A DNA stretch of 64,000 bases from Edaphochlamys debaryana (Eukaryota; Chlorophyta; Chlorophyceae; Chlamydomonadales): the NCBI GenBank assembly GCA_016858145.1, contig JAEHOE010000153.1, positions 124,001 to 188,000 on the forward strand, in the 5' to 3' direction. Below, piece after piece: positions 43,632 to 54,182 of the stretch. Made by a program: the position numbers and the translations under genes. Position 1 is the stretch's first letter, and every line of letters starts with the position of its first letter. A model generated the notes under the pieces. The model was not told the origin of the DNA. It made no database searches and was given only the letters and a program-made list of their open reading frames with translations.

Positions 43632-45599
43632 ATGGACCGACTCCCAGTGCAACGTTCGGCTTTGCTTGAAGGCCTCGTGACGACTTGTGCTTGCCCACGC
43701 AGGCTGACGAGCCTGCGCGCTGAGCCAGCGGTGGCTCCTGTGGCATGTCGGAGCCTAATCACTCCACCCGACCATCGCGAAGAGGACCGCGCGGACCATA
43801 GCGCTCGTCTCGACTCCTGTCCTGGCAGCTGTAGCAGCTCATCGCCGGCCGCGGCGGTATCCTCAACGGCCTCCACGCCGGTTCCGGGCGCATCGCCGGT
43901 GCGACGACCCCCAGCCCCGGCGACCGGGGCCGGGGCGCCTGTGGTCGAGCGGCGCAGGGTTCTCGCCCCCACGGCCGATGAGCCCTTCCTCGGGAACGTC
44001 GCAACGCTGCTCGTGTGGCCCCCGGGCGTCAGCGCTGTGTCTGGGGAGCCCCAGCGGCGGCCTCGCACCTGGCGGGAAGCCACCGATACGCAGCGCTTCC
44101 AGACCCTCTTCCCCCGGCGCCCCACGCCCCTCGTCGGCGGGGCCTTGCAGGTGCGGACACGTGGCAGCATGACTGATGCACGTGACCTGGGGGCACGTGG
44201 TGCTGGGATAGTCATCACGGACCAGCGTGGGGAAGCCGCTGCATACGGGGACGGGAATCCTGACGGAAGTAATGCAGGGTTGGGGTTGGTACCGGTATGA
44301 TGTGGAGGAGGACGTCCGGCCTGGCCTCTGCTGGATGGGGGCCCAGAGGGTCGAGGCCGGGAGGGGGGGTAGCTGCAGCGCTGGGGTACAATCTGCGGCC
44401 TTGGCCTCCACCTTGCTCAGCGCAGCCTGTGCCCCTTCCTTTCGGGGCCCTTACCAACCACCTGGCGTCCATGCTACATGGGTGCATGGTTTGGCGCTGC
44501 AGCACACCTCGTAACCTTCCTTCTCGGCCTCTTGCTCATCACCCTTGGGCCCAGATGCTGGGCCTGAACCCGGACGGCTCGGAGGCGTCCCCATCCGGCG
44601 GCGCGGGCGGCTGGCCGGGGGCGGCGGGCCGGGGCTCCGGGGGCGGCGGCGAGCTGTCCCCCGACCAGGCCGTGGCCCTGGGGGAGCTGGTGGAGCGGCT
44701 GCAGTCCCTGCAGCAGGCGCTGCAGGTGGGCAGGGGGGGGGGAAGGGGGAGGGGAGGGGAGAGGGCAGAGGGGGCCAGGCGGGGTATGCGAGGCGAGGGG
44801 AAAGGGGAGGGTGTAGTGCAGGAATGCAGCGGGGAGGGAGGATGAGACAGGGAGACAGGGGGCCGGAAGAAGAGAGGTCCAGGCCCCCAGGGGCCGTGGT
44901 GGACAGGGGCTCAGGGCTACGAATTGCACAACCAGGTAGCAGCAGGTCCTGCCGGTCTCCGTCTCCGTGGACTTACTCTTCTTGTGTTGGGATCCCGGGC
45001 CCCGGCAGGAGTCCCTGCCCGAGGGCGAGGAGCTGACGGGCGCCGCCTTCATCACCCTGGCGGCGGATCCAGATCCGGAACCAGATCACGACTCGGACCG
45101 GAATCCGGACCGCATGCCGGACCGGGAGGGGAGGCTGCAGGGGGCGCACGGGGGAGGCTTCGGGCCCCAGCCCTCGGGTTCCGGCATGAGCTCAGAGGAG
45201 GAGTACGAGGGGCCGGAGGCCAGCGATGACGAAAGCGACGAGGAAGAGGAGCAGGAGTGGACGGGCCGGCGGACGCGGAGAGGCGGAGCTGGCCTGTGGG
45301 CCCGGGCGCGAGAGGCCGAACCCAACTCCCTCGGGAGCGCTGAAGCGAGCAGCAGTGGGAGAGGCGGTCTGGGGATGGATGGGGCGCGGATGGTGGGGCG
45401 GGCGGGGCGGCTGGTCCGGGGGATAAGGGGCGGCGGTGAGGGGGAGGGGGAGGGGGCGAAGCGGCTGGGGCGGCGGCTGCGGAGCCCTTGCGCTCGGCAG
45501 CAGGCGCACTGGCCCGCGCCGCCCTGGGACGACCGCCAGCCGTTCCAGACGGCGTACGGCACGGTGTTTGGTTTCTGGCGGTTATGTCCGTACGGGTAG
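43632..45599 (+). CDS. Unrecognised protein with acidic C-terminal half
   Basis: Three phase-0 exons, 43632-44150, 44555-44725 and 45009-45599, give 426 aa of no family I recognise. Exon 1 has strong GC3 only in its second half (VLAPTADEPFLGNVATLLVW, then RTWREATDTQRFQTLFPRR). Exon 2 contains a short amphipathic helix (LSPDQAVALGELVERLQSL). Exon 3 starts ESLPEGEELTGAAFITLAAD, is Asp/Glu-rich in the middle (SSEEEYEGPEASDDESDEEE), and becomes Arg/Gly-rich. The last 50 codons and the 3' UTR belong to a segment duplicated at 48433-49070. TGTAA lies 123 bp after the stop. The start codon is the first in-frame ATG I can support; earlier exons are possible. Confidence 0.5.
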
Positions 45600-45985
45600 G
45601 CGGTCTGGAGAACCAAGGGGGAGTCAGGCTGTGTGGTGTCCGTGCGAAGGCGCGTAGGGTGACGGTTGTTGTTGGGTCCACGCGGTCTCCTGGGTCTCCC
45701 GAGGAGCGCTCAGGCAACTCCTGTAACGGATGGCCTGCAGGACTGGGCGGGTTTGTCCCTTCCCCCGTGGCCAGTGTTGCTGCACAGCTAGGAGCAGGCT
45801 AGGGGTGCAGCGTGTGATGGCCGCAACGTGGGAGCCTGGGGCTGCCTGGCCCGGCCTGGCTGCTTTGGAGTGAGGAGCCACAGCCCTCGGTTGCCGGTCT
45901 GCAGATAGGAGGCCACTGGGCGTGGCAGGGGTATTGAGACAGATCGTACCCAGGACGAGCCGGGATCTCAGCATCTCCCGCGTCC
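44406..45985 (+). repeat. Duplicated segment, long copy
   Basis: Two blocks, 44406-44533 (in intron 1 of the gene at 43632) and 45450-about 45985 (end of exon 3, 3' UTR and downstream), match 48315-48432 and 48433-about 49070 respectively in the same order and orientation. The 916 bp between the two blocks are absent from the other copy. Confidence 0.8.
45722..45726 (+). terminator. TGTAA poly(A) signal
   Basis: TGTAA 123 bp after the stop at 45599, within ctcctgtaacggatgg; the same block recurs at 48731-48735 in the truncated duplicate. Confidence 0.6.
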
Positions 45986-46420
45986 CGACTCTGCCCTCCC
46001 TTCTTCCTGGCTCCTCTCCCAGGCCCGTTAGATAAACGCTGCTTGGATTGTGTCCCCTGGAAATGAAGCCATTGACACTTGGTGTCACTGTGACCCGCGA
46101 CAGAACCGTTCCCCGAGCGGTAAACGAGGGGCGCCGTTTGACTAAGTTTTTCGCTCCCTTGTGCAGCTGGGGACGCTTGGGAGGTCCACGGGCGTTCGGC
46201 CTTGCACGATGGCCTGGTCGTCCGCCCCTGCCCATTAAATGACGACATTGTCGGTCGACTTGCCAAGCGGCACACGCAGCCTGGTTGCCAAGTCGACCGA
46301 CAACGTCGTCGTTTAATGGACAGGTGCTACACGACCGGCATGCCTCCCGCTGGTCGACAACGGCGCGGAGCATCCGGCCTGCTGCTGCGGGTCTTCGTCC
46401 TCACGCAGAGCAGGATGTGA
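45986..46420. other. Intergenic sequence with a long hairpin
   Basis: No exon is supported. The main structure is the inverted repeat at 46227-46324. The sequence here is less GC-rich than its neighbours. Confidence 0.4.
46227..46324. repeat. Long inverted repeat (36-bp arms, 26-nt loop)
   Basis: Arm 46227-46262 (cctgcccattaaatgacgac...) pairs with 46289-46324 with three mismatches in 36. Weaker complementarity extends outward to about 46213 and 46340 (ggtcgt on one side, acgacc on the other). It may be the remnant terminal inverted repeat of a mobile element or a folded-back MITE; no target-site duplication could be recognised. Confidence 0.8.
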
Positions 46421-46499
46421 GTGGGCAAGGCAGCAGAGGGACCTACTACCTCCGTCCGTTCCCCCGCTCGCCTCTGCCCCCTGCTGCCCCCTCCAAACG

Positions 46500-48310
46500 T
46501 GCGCGTGCCCCCGCCCTCCGTTCTGCCTGCAGGTGTGGGTCCCGTAACGTTCAGGGCCACGCGCGACCGCACCTTCGTCAAGTCTTGGCGTACGGCGTCA
46601 CGTCCGAGAGCAAGCTGCTGGGAGGGTACCTGCATGCACGAAGGGGCTCAGGCAGGTGCCATGAGGGCATGCGCGTACCTCAGCCCCTGCGCCAACAGCT
46701 TGCCCGGCCAGCTGTGTGCCGACTGCGCCATGCTGACGCGTCCCCGCCCTCCTCCCCTCTACCCCTTCTCCTGCCCGCATATGTGCCCACTTCGACACCT
46801 CCATCCCTCCGTTTCGTCCCCCCCTCACTACGTGACCACCTCCAACCCTGCGTCCTCGCCACCGCCACCGCCTCCCTCCGGCACCAACCTCCACCCCTCT
46901 CCTCCACTCGCTCCCTTCCGCCACCTTTGCTGGCCTCCATCCCCTCCCTGCCACCTTCCGACATGCCTACAACACTTCCTTGCGCCTGCAGCTCTTCGCC
47001 GGCTCCCTCGAGGTGCCCGCCATGTCCTAGGCGTTCCCCGGCGCCCTGGCCTGCGCGCGCCCCCTGGCCGACACCTTCAACCACCCCGCCTCGGGAGACG
47101 GTGAGGACGAGTTAACAGAAAGAAGCCCACCGACGGCCCCGGCGTCGACCCTGCTGCGGCGCCGGCCCACGCCCACGCCTCGGGGGTCGCCATCACCGTC
47201 TGCCTCCACGCCGGCTCCTCGCTTGCCTCCTTCCTCGGTGCCGCCGGTGCCGACGTCAACGTCTCCTCCCTGCGCCTGCCCTGTGCTGCCCCTGTGGACC
47301 ACGGGGGTGTCTGCAGCACCATCTCCTCCCCTGCGTTTCCCGGCAGCGTGCTGGTGAGTCACATGGCACATGCCTGCAGGGCGGGAGGGGAACACCTGGG
47401 GCCTGGGGTGTGCGACATGCGCAGGCCTGCCAGGGGAACCCTGTGCTCTGCTGCGCAGCCCCAGCCGCCCACTCTTGCCCCCCTGCGTTTCCGCCCTCGT
47501 CCACTCGCCGCCTCTCCCCCCCAGAAGCCCGCCCTCTTCCCCTCTCCCGTCGCCCTCGCCCTGCAGGATCTCCTCGCCACCACCGAGGGCGCCAACGCCG
47601 CCGACGTGTACGCCCTAGAACCCTAGCCCTAAGCCCTGAACCCTCCCCAAGGATGGCGTCCCCGCGGCCACGTCCACGGATCCCACGGGCCGCAGCACGG
47701 CCGTCCACCAACCAGCGCAGACCCCTCCGCCGCCAGCGCGGGCGCTACCCTCAGCTCTGGCGCCGCGGCCCGGGACCCGGGCCCACCCACCTCCACCGGC
47801 GCCCGCCGCCGCCTCGCGGCTGATGCTGGCGCCGATGCCCAGGCTGCCGCGGCCCTGGCTGCAGAGCTCGACGCCCAGGACTTGGAGCTGGCCGCCGACG
47901 CCGCCGCCGACGCTCACGATGCCGCCGCCGCTGCTGCCTCCTCCGCCGCCGCCGGCAACATCCGCAACCCCCGGCCCTACGGCCTCCCGCGCAGTGCTAG
48001 CCGCCGCCCCAGCCGCCGTCCCCCCCTCCGCCATCCCCGCCGCCGCCGCCGCCGCCCCCCAGGCCGCTGAGGCCGCAGGCCTCCCGCCCTCTGTCATCAT
48101 CGCCGCTGCCGCCCCCGCCGGCCCCCCCTCGACCAGCTCCCGCCCCGCCGCCTCCCTTTTGCCGCCACCGCGCCCGTCATCCACAGCTGGGACAACAGCA
48201 GCGCCCGCGAGGGGCCCGGCCGGGCCTCGGAGCTGCCCTCGCTGCACAACACGGGCCCCGCAGCCGCCGCCACCACCGCCTCGCCTTCCTGCGGTGGTGG
48301 CCGCCGCTAC
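46500..48310 (+). pseudogene. Decayed multi-exon gene of unknown family
   Basis: Stretches with strong coding-type third-position bias and plausible splice sites occur in several frames but are interrupted. LFAGSLEVPAMS then TAG then AFPGALACARPLADTF lies at about 46990-47100. VAITVCLHAGSSLASFLGAA...VCSTISSPAFPGSVL lies at about 47190-47353 and is followed by a good donor. DLLATTEGANAADVYALEP then TAG lies at 47565-47627. LAAELDAQDLELAADAAA is at about 47840-47925, and VIHSWDNSSAREGPGRASEL near 48178 is in another frame. The in-frame stop and frame changes suggest a dead gene, although complicated splicing is not excluded. I do not recognise the family. Confidence 0.4.
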
Positions 48311-48314
48311 CGAG

Positions 48315-49070
48315 CTCCACCCCCCGCCAAGCGCAGCTTATGCCCTTACCCTCGGGGCACTTATCAAACACCTGGCGTCCAAGCTGCACGGATGCATGAA
48401 TAGCGCCGCAGCACACCTTCTTTTTCGGCCTTGAGGGGGCGAAGCGTCTGGGGCGTCGGCTGCGGAGCCCCTGCGCACGACAGCAGGCGCACTGGCCCGC
48501 GCCGCCCTGGGACGACCGCCAGCCGTTTTAGACGGCGTACGGCACGGTGTTCGGTTACTGGCGGTTATGTCCGTACGGGTAGGCGGTCTGGAGAATTAAG
48601 GAGGGAGTCAGGCTGTGTGGTGCCCGTGCGAAGGCGCGTAGGGTGATGGTTTTTGCTGGCTCCGCGCAGGCTCCCGGGTTTGCTTGTGTCAAAGGAGCGC
48701 GGCTGAACAAACTTTGGAGTGAGGAACTCCTGTAACGGATGGCCTGCAGGACTGGGCGGGTTTGTCCCTTTCCCCGTGGCCAATGTTGCCGCACAGCTAG
48801 GGGTCCAGCGTGTAGTGGCCGCAACGTGGGGAGCCCAGCATTGGCCTGGCTGCTCGGGCCGTATTGAATTGCGGCGCGTGCAGCGACCGGATTGGGCTCA
48901 ACGGTGTGTCCCCTGGACGTGCTCTGCGGCGAAGGCATAGCAGGCTTGATGCGACCTTGCAGGGCTGCTTCGGGAGGAGGGGCCACAGCACTCGTGGCAG
49001 ATGTCTGCGTGCGTCACCTAGGGGGCGCTGCAGGGGTGTTGCGGCAGAGTGCAGCCAGGACCAGATGCTC
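48315..49070 (+). pseudogene. Truncated duplicate of the 3' end of the gene at 43632
   Basis: Block 48433-48596 reads GAKRLGRRLRSPCARQQAHW and WRLCPYG as in the gene ending at 45599, but the codon for Gln in DRQPFQTAY is part of a TAG here (ccgtttTAGacg). The copy keeps the 3' UTR with TGTAA at 48731-48735, lacks 916 bp present in the other copy, and has an extra insertion of about 100 bp around 48865-48965. It is a non-functional partial duplicate. Confidence 0.75.
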
Positions 49071-49963
49071 TCCGTGCCCTGTAGCTGTAGCCATCAGGCC
49101 TGCAGCAAAGACTTGCGAGCTTTCTAGCACCTGGCTTTGCTGCGTCCCAGCCTCGGCTTGCCTCCGCGGACCGCACGGCAAGGCTGGCCCCGTGCATGGC
49201 CGTGCAGCGCCCGGGGGCCACCCGCCTCTGCCGTTCCGCACTCACACAACACAAATAGTAGGACACAGGTACCGTGTGCACGCGATCCTGCTCTTCACAG
49301 GCCCCTCTGGCGGAACTGGGTTCGTAGGATTGCCCCAGTCGCGCGCCCCTTGGCTGCGCGCCACACGCAAGTAGCGCCCAAACCCGCCACTGGTCGCACG
49401 CATTGAAGATCTGCAGGCTAGGTGAGCGGGGGTACCCCGCGGTGGTCGCGCGCGCGTTCCCTCGAAATCGGGATGTCTGCGGGGCCGCGTCCAGTCCGGC
49501 GATGGCTTTAACTGGAGCAAAAGCGGATGCAGCAATATGAAGATCGCGGACTATTGGCACAGGGATGCATGGCAGGGGACTTCCTGTGCGAAGGGGCGTT
49601 CTGAAGCGCTATTTTGGGCGCCGAGAGGCCTCATGACAAAGCTTTGCGAGCCCCCGGGCATTCGCTGGCTGCTGATCGCTCAGTCCGGGGACTCCCGAGT
49701 GTTGTCCATAGGCGGGTTTGGGCTATCGGTGGGCTACCCGCGTTACCCGGACCCGGCCCGTAACACGACCCGGTTCCACCCGTGGCACAACCCGGTTCCG
49801 CCCGTGGCACGACCCGTTGTACGACTCGTGGCACGGCCCCATCAATCGTCCAGCCTTCCTTCGCCCACTGACCCGCGCTGATCTCGCACTGCGCGTTGCC
49901 TCCTGCAGGCCAATTCAACCCAGGCCTAACCAGCTGAACGTCATCAAGGCAAGAGTGATCAGC
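49071..49963. other. Upstream region of the coiled-coil gene
   Basis: No supported exon until the ATG at 49964. Contains a short imperfect tandem array at about 49755-49835. A 180-codon reverse-strand frame (49018-49560) lacks coding-type codon bias. Confidence 0.4.
49755..49835 (+). repeat. Imperfect ~22-bp tandem repeat
   Basis: Three to four degenerate copies of cccgtggcacgacccggttcc, about 130-210 bp upstream of the ATG at 49964. Confidence 0.75.
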
Positions 49964-52502
49964 ATGGCGAGCCCCGCAGACATGGCCCTGGCGGCAGCGG
50001 AAATCGACGGGGGCAAAAGCCCCGACACCGAGGCCCTGGCGGAGCGTGCGGCCTGCGTGTCAGCCCAGCGAGAGCTCATAGCCGCACAGAAGGCGCGCTG
50101 GGCCGCAGAGGAGGCGAGACTCGAGGCGCAACAGCGGGCCGAGGCCTTGGGAGGAGAGGTGCGGCAGCTGAGGGGTCAGCTGGCGGAGGCATTGGAGCGG
50201 GCGCGGCTGGCGGAGCGCCAGGCCCAGGAGTGGCAGTGGAAGGTGTCGGCAGCGGAAGAGGCCCGGGAGGCTGCTGCGTGCAGCATTGAGGGCCTCATGC
50301 GGAGGGCAGAGGCGGCGGAGCTGGCCCGGTCTGCGGCGGTCCGGGACGCGGAGGAGGCCAGGGCGCGCATGGCTGCGGCTGAGCAGGGCCGTGCGGAGGC
50401 CGAGCGGCGGGCGCAGGCGGCTGAGAGGAGGGCAGGGGCGGCGGAACGGCGCGCTGCTGGGGGCCAGATGCCGCGAGCGCGTGACCTGGCCGGCCCGGAG
50501 GCCAGCGAGGCGGCGCGGGGCCTGCTCAGTCTGCTCCACACCGGCAAGCCAGAGCCCAGCCGCGGTGTTTCGCCCGGTGCCGTGCCCGTGAGCGGCGGGG
50601 CGCCACGGCAGGTGCGTCATGTCTGGTGCTCTTTATGTGTCCCCCACCTTGTGAGCCATGCCGTACATCTGGGACTTTGTCTGGGCGCACAAGCCCTGCC
50701 AGCCTTGGACAAGGTGCGCTGCGCTGCCCCGTCAAACGTCGCAGGCCGCCGTGGCCCAGGCCCCGCCGCCAAGCACCTCCGGGGCACGCACCGGCGGCCC
50801 CCCGGCACACGCAAATGGCACTCCGGGCGCGGCGACCCCGAGCAGGGCCCAAAGCACGGTACCGGCCGGTACGGGTGCGCCCAGGCAGGCCAGAGCCCCG
50901 GCCTCCGCTGGCGGTGCGGGGACCAGGCGGTCCCTTCAGGTGCGCGGGTGTCCATCCCTGACATGAGGGGCCAAGTCTCTTTTTCCTCTCTCACTCCCTT
51001 GTATCCCCTGTCCCGCCCACCACAGCTGCAGGCCGGCGTCACGCGCCTGGCCTCAGGCCCAAGCACCGCCCATGGCAACGCGGCCCAGGCGGTCAGCAGC
51101 CTGCTTCCAAGCCGGGGCAACCGCGAGGAGCCCACTCCGCCGCAGCCGGCTGGCAGAGGCGACGGGACCAGGGAGGTGGTCATGAAGCAGGAGGGGCGGC
51201 AGCAGGGGCCGCCGCTTGCTGGCGCGCACCCGCGGAAGCAGGTGCGCCCGCGCCACCTCGGCCTTGCCGACCGCAGTCTGGTCGCTGCTGCCGGCTCCGA
51301 TGGAGAAGGCGCTGGCGGAGCGGAGCCTGCCGCCAAGCGCACGTGCCTGCGCCCGGTGGGGGAGGCGAAAGCGGCAGAGGAAGGTGCGGGCGCCGTCGGG
51401 GAGTGGGCAGGGACGGAGATGGTTGCGGAGGGGTTGGGGATGGCAGAAGCGCTGGAGGCGGCGGAGGATGAGTGGGCTGAGGATGGAGGGAGGGCAGCAT
51501 CGGGGCCGGAGGCAGAGGTGGGGGAGGGGTCCGAGGAAGAAGGGGCCGAGGAGGAAGGAGAGGTGCAGGAGGGAGGGGCGGAGGAGGTGGGAAGGGGGGT
51601 GGAGGAGGGAGACGGGGAGGAGGGTGAATCTGGCGAGAAGGGGGAGGAGGACAGGGCGGAGGAGAGTGAGGCGGATGAGGAGGGAGAGGCTGGAGAGGAG
51701 GAGGAGGAAGAGGAGGAGGAGGAGGAGGAGGAGGAGGAGGAGGAGGGACGGGAGGCGGAAGAGGGAGAGGTGGGAGGGCAGTCAGCGGAAGCGGATACGG
51801 AGGCTGACGGCGGCGGCGCAGGCGACCAGGCCACCGCTGGCGCCGGCGCTGCACAGACGACCATCCCGCCCGCCCCCAAGCCTGCTGGCCAGGTACGAGT
51901 ACACAACTCCGTCCTCAATTCCATCCTCCACCCCCCTTTCATCGATTGGGAAAGCATAGCCGCCGAGGTGGCGGAACGGCCGCCGCCGCCGCCCTGCTTC
52001 TCGCTCCACTCCGACATCCCGCACCGCACCTCTGGCCGCACCTTCTACGCCGCCCTCGCCACCGCCTTCGGCATTGCCAAGGGCGACGCGAAGGCCCTGA
52101 GCAAGTTCAAGGCGCTAAGCTACGAGGTAGGCGGCGCTCACGGGAGGAACGCGTCTCCCATACCGTTTCCCCTCGACCCCGTGACGACAGCAAGGGTCTG
52201 CACGCCTCTGCCTCAGTCTTAGAGTCCGCCATCCATGGCCCCTTGTGTGCCCCGCTTCACTCGTCCCCCGCCCACCGACCCCCCGCCCACCGCCTGCCTG
52301 CCCTCAGGACATGAAGGCTGCGGCCGAGGGCTTCATTGCCGGCCGCGGCGGCGCGGCGGCGGTGCGAGCGGAGCTGTGCATGCCGGCGGGCTGCAGCGAC
52401 GTCGACGTGGCTGAGAAGGTGGTGGCGCTGGGCCGCAGCAAGGCGGCCAGCGCGCAGTCGGCCGCACGCAAGCGGGCGCCGCCGCAGCGGGCGGCGAAGT
52501 GA
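49964..52502 (+). CDS. Coiled-coil, Glu-rich protein with unrecognised C-terminal domain
   Basis: Four phase-0 exons: 49964-50611, 50745-50939, 51026-52126 and 52308-52502, 712 aa. The ATG at 49964 starts MASPADMALAAAEIDGG; the frame is open further upstream but that part lacks coding bias. Residues 25-190 are a long Ala/Glu/Arg-rich heptad-type coiled coil (AERAACVSAQRELIAAQKAR, then EARLEAQQRAEALG). Residues 215-280 are Ala/Pro/Thr-rich. Residues 390-560 are strongly acidic with an uninterrupted Glu run. The C-terminal 150 residues look folded: SVLNSILHPPFIDWESIAAE, HRTSGRTFYAALATAFGIA, KALSKFKALSYEDMKAAAEG, VAEKVVALGRSK, then a basic tail (ARKRAPPQRAAK). I do not recognise this domain; the acidic run plus basic tail would suit a nuclear protein, which is inference. 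Confidence 0.7.
51690..51760 (+). repeat. GAG trinucleotide run (poly-Glu)
   Basis: An almost perfect (GAG)n run in the third exon of the coiled-coil gene encoding about 20 consecutive Glu; likely length-variable. Confidence 0.9.
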
Positions 52503-53540
52503 GCGGCTTGGGCGGCGTGGGCGGCGGGGCGGAGTGCTGGGTTCGGCTGGGTTGGGCCCTGTGAGGAGAGTACGGCGGTGTTTGGGTGGCGGGTGGCCTG
52601 GGGTGGGCAGCTCTTGGCAGAGGACTGACGCGGATGTGACCATAGCTGATTGGCGCTGACAGGCGGGCTGTAGCGGCCGGGGGTGGTAGCGGCCACGCCG
52701 GGTAGGTTGGCTTTGGCCCCCCCCCGGCGTCTGGTATGGAAGCAGCCTAAAGCAGTCTACGCGACAATGTCGCTATGTCCGCCGAAGTACTGTTGAGGCG
52801 CCGTCGACCCTTGTCCAACCAGTAGCCGGGGTGAGGTGCGGGCCAGGGGCTGGGGCTGGTGCAGGCTGGGGCTGGCGTACATGGCACGCAGGTCCCAATA
52901 ATGATGCAGGACACCTATACCTTCGCCTCATTACACAACAAAAGCAGCCCAACGCAGCCGCAGAGCGACGCCACCTACGTGCCCAGCACTCTCACGCAAG
53001 ACACGCCTCTGCCCCGAGCACGCTCCGCCCAACAACTATATTTCGGGTATATTGTTCAAGTGCCGCAAGCAAGGGCGCGATGCACAGCTCAAACAACGTG
53101 AGGAAGCCTGATCAATGCTGCGCAACAACAGGTCCCAAGCCTTCCTCAACACCCGCCATGGCACCTGCCTCAAGCACCGACAGCCGGTGGGGCCACGGCC
53201 TTGCCAGTCCCAGCGCCCCTGACTAAACTCGAAGGTCAGCTCTCGAAATGCTCAACGTCTCATAAAAGAGCTTGCGACACGCCCGAGCCATGTCTGCCGT
53301 ACGGTAAGTGGAACGGCACAGCTCAGGGGGCGGCGCACAGGGGACGCTCACTGCTTCGTCTACTTGCACTGCCCTGCCCCTCCAGCAGTATCGGGAACGG
53401 TACCGAAGACATGCCCAGCCAGGGAGTCTCCACATTGGAACTGTATGGAAAGGACAGCCTTACCACCCATACAGACATCACAACAGGCCCGACGCCCAAG
53501 CCTACCTCACCAGCCGCCAATCGCTCCTCAGCTGCGCCCC

Positions 53541-53590
53541 ACCGCCTCACCCACCGCCTCAGTCCATCCACCGCCTCAGTCCATCCACGG
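53541..53590 (+). repeat. 17-18-bp minisatellite
   Basis: Three near-copies of caccgcctcagtccatc. Confidence 0.75.
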
Positions 53591-53837
53591 CTAGCCCACC
53601 ACACCGCCGAAGGGCTTCTCGCTGCGTGTGTGTATGATACGACTCGACTGACGATGGGACTGCGCGCGGCGAGTGTGGTTCGACGTGCTGGTGAGCTTCT
53701 ATCCAATGGCGCGGGGGGCGGTGTCCCTTCACACACGCAGCGGGATGGGCGGGATGGGTCGGGCTTCGGTTTCCGTGGGCTTTCGGTTCCGTATCTGAGG
53801 CCGGCCGGCTAATCACCGCGCCTGAGACTCCCAGGCT

Positions 53838-53909
53838 CATGCGAGCAGCCCTTCACACAGACGCAGCGACACACATGCGAGCAGCCATTCACACATACGC
53901 AGTGACGCC
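53838..53909 (+). repeat. 36-bp tandem duplication
   Basis: catgcgagcagcc(c/a)ttcacaca... occurs twice with a 36-bp period and a few mismatches. Confidence 0.8.
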
Positions 53910-54182
53910 AGTGCACAAGTAACCGCCCTGCAGGTTGCTGCATCGGCAGCAGCCCTAAGCCTAGTCTAAGGCGCAACCCAGGTCCCACGAGCGACTAGCC
54001 CCACACACGCTCCACCCCCCATACTTATCACGTGCCGACCCTACGCATCCTAAACACGCCCCACCCCCCACCCCGCTAGATAGAGGCCAGCCAGCACCTC
54101 GACGCAAAGACCGCCGCGCGTCAGACCCATCAACACTTGAGTCGCACACGCAGCATGACACGCTCCGCGCTGAACCCAGAGC

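Larger units (their letters stand above)
52503..54182. other. Intergenic region between convergent genes
   Basis: About 1.7 kb with no supported exon. Holds minisatellite-like blocks at about 53541-53590 and 53838-53909. Composition is less GC-rich and codon-like periodicity is absent. No TGTAA was recognised near either flanking stop codon. Confidence 0.5.

Noticed and set aside
47610..47645. Telomere-like ccctag/ccctaa/ccctga string
   Set aside because: Only a few degenerate copies within exon-like sequence, and not the chlorophyte repeat CCCTAAAA; no array.
49018..49560. 180-codon reverse-strand frame
   Set aside because: No coding-type third-position bias, no splice partners and no recognisable motif.
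50617..52041. 474-codon reverse-strand Ser/Pro-rich frame opposite the coiled-coil gene
   Set aside because: Its Ser runs are the complement of the GAG run; the + strand model has clean phase-0 introns and a real coiled-coil pattern.
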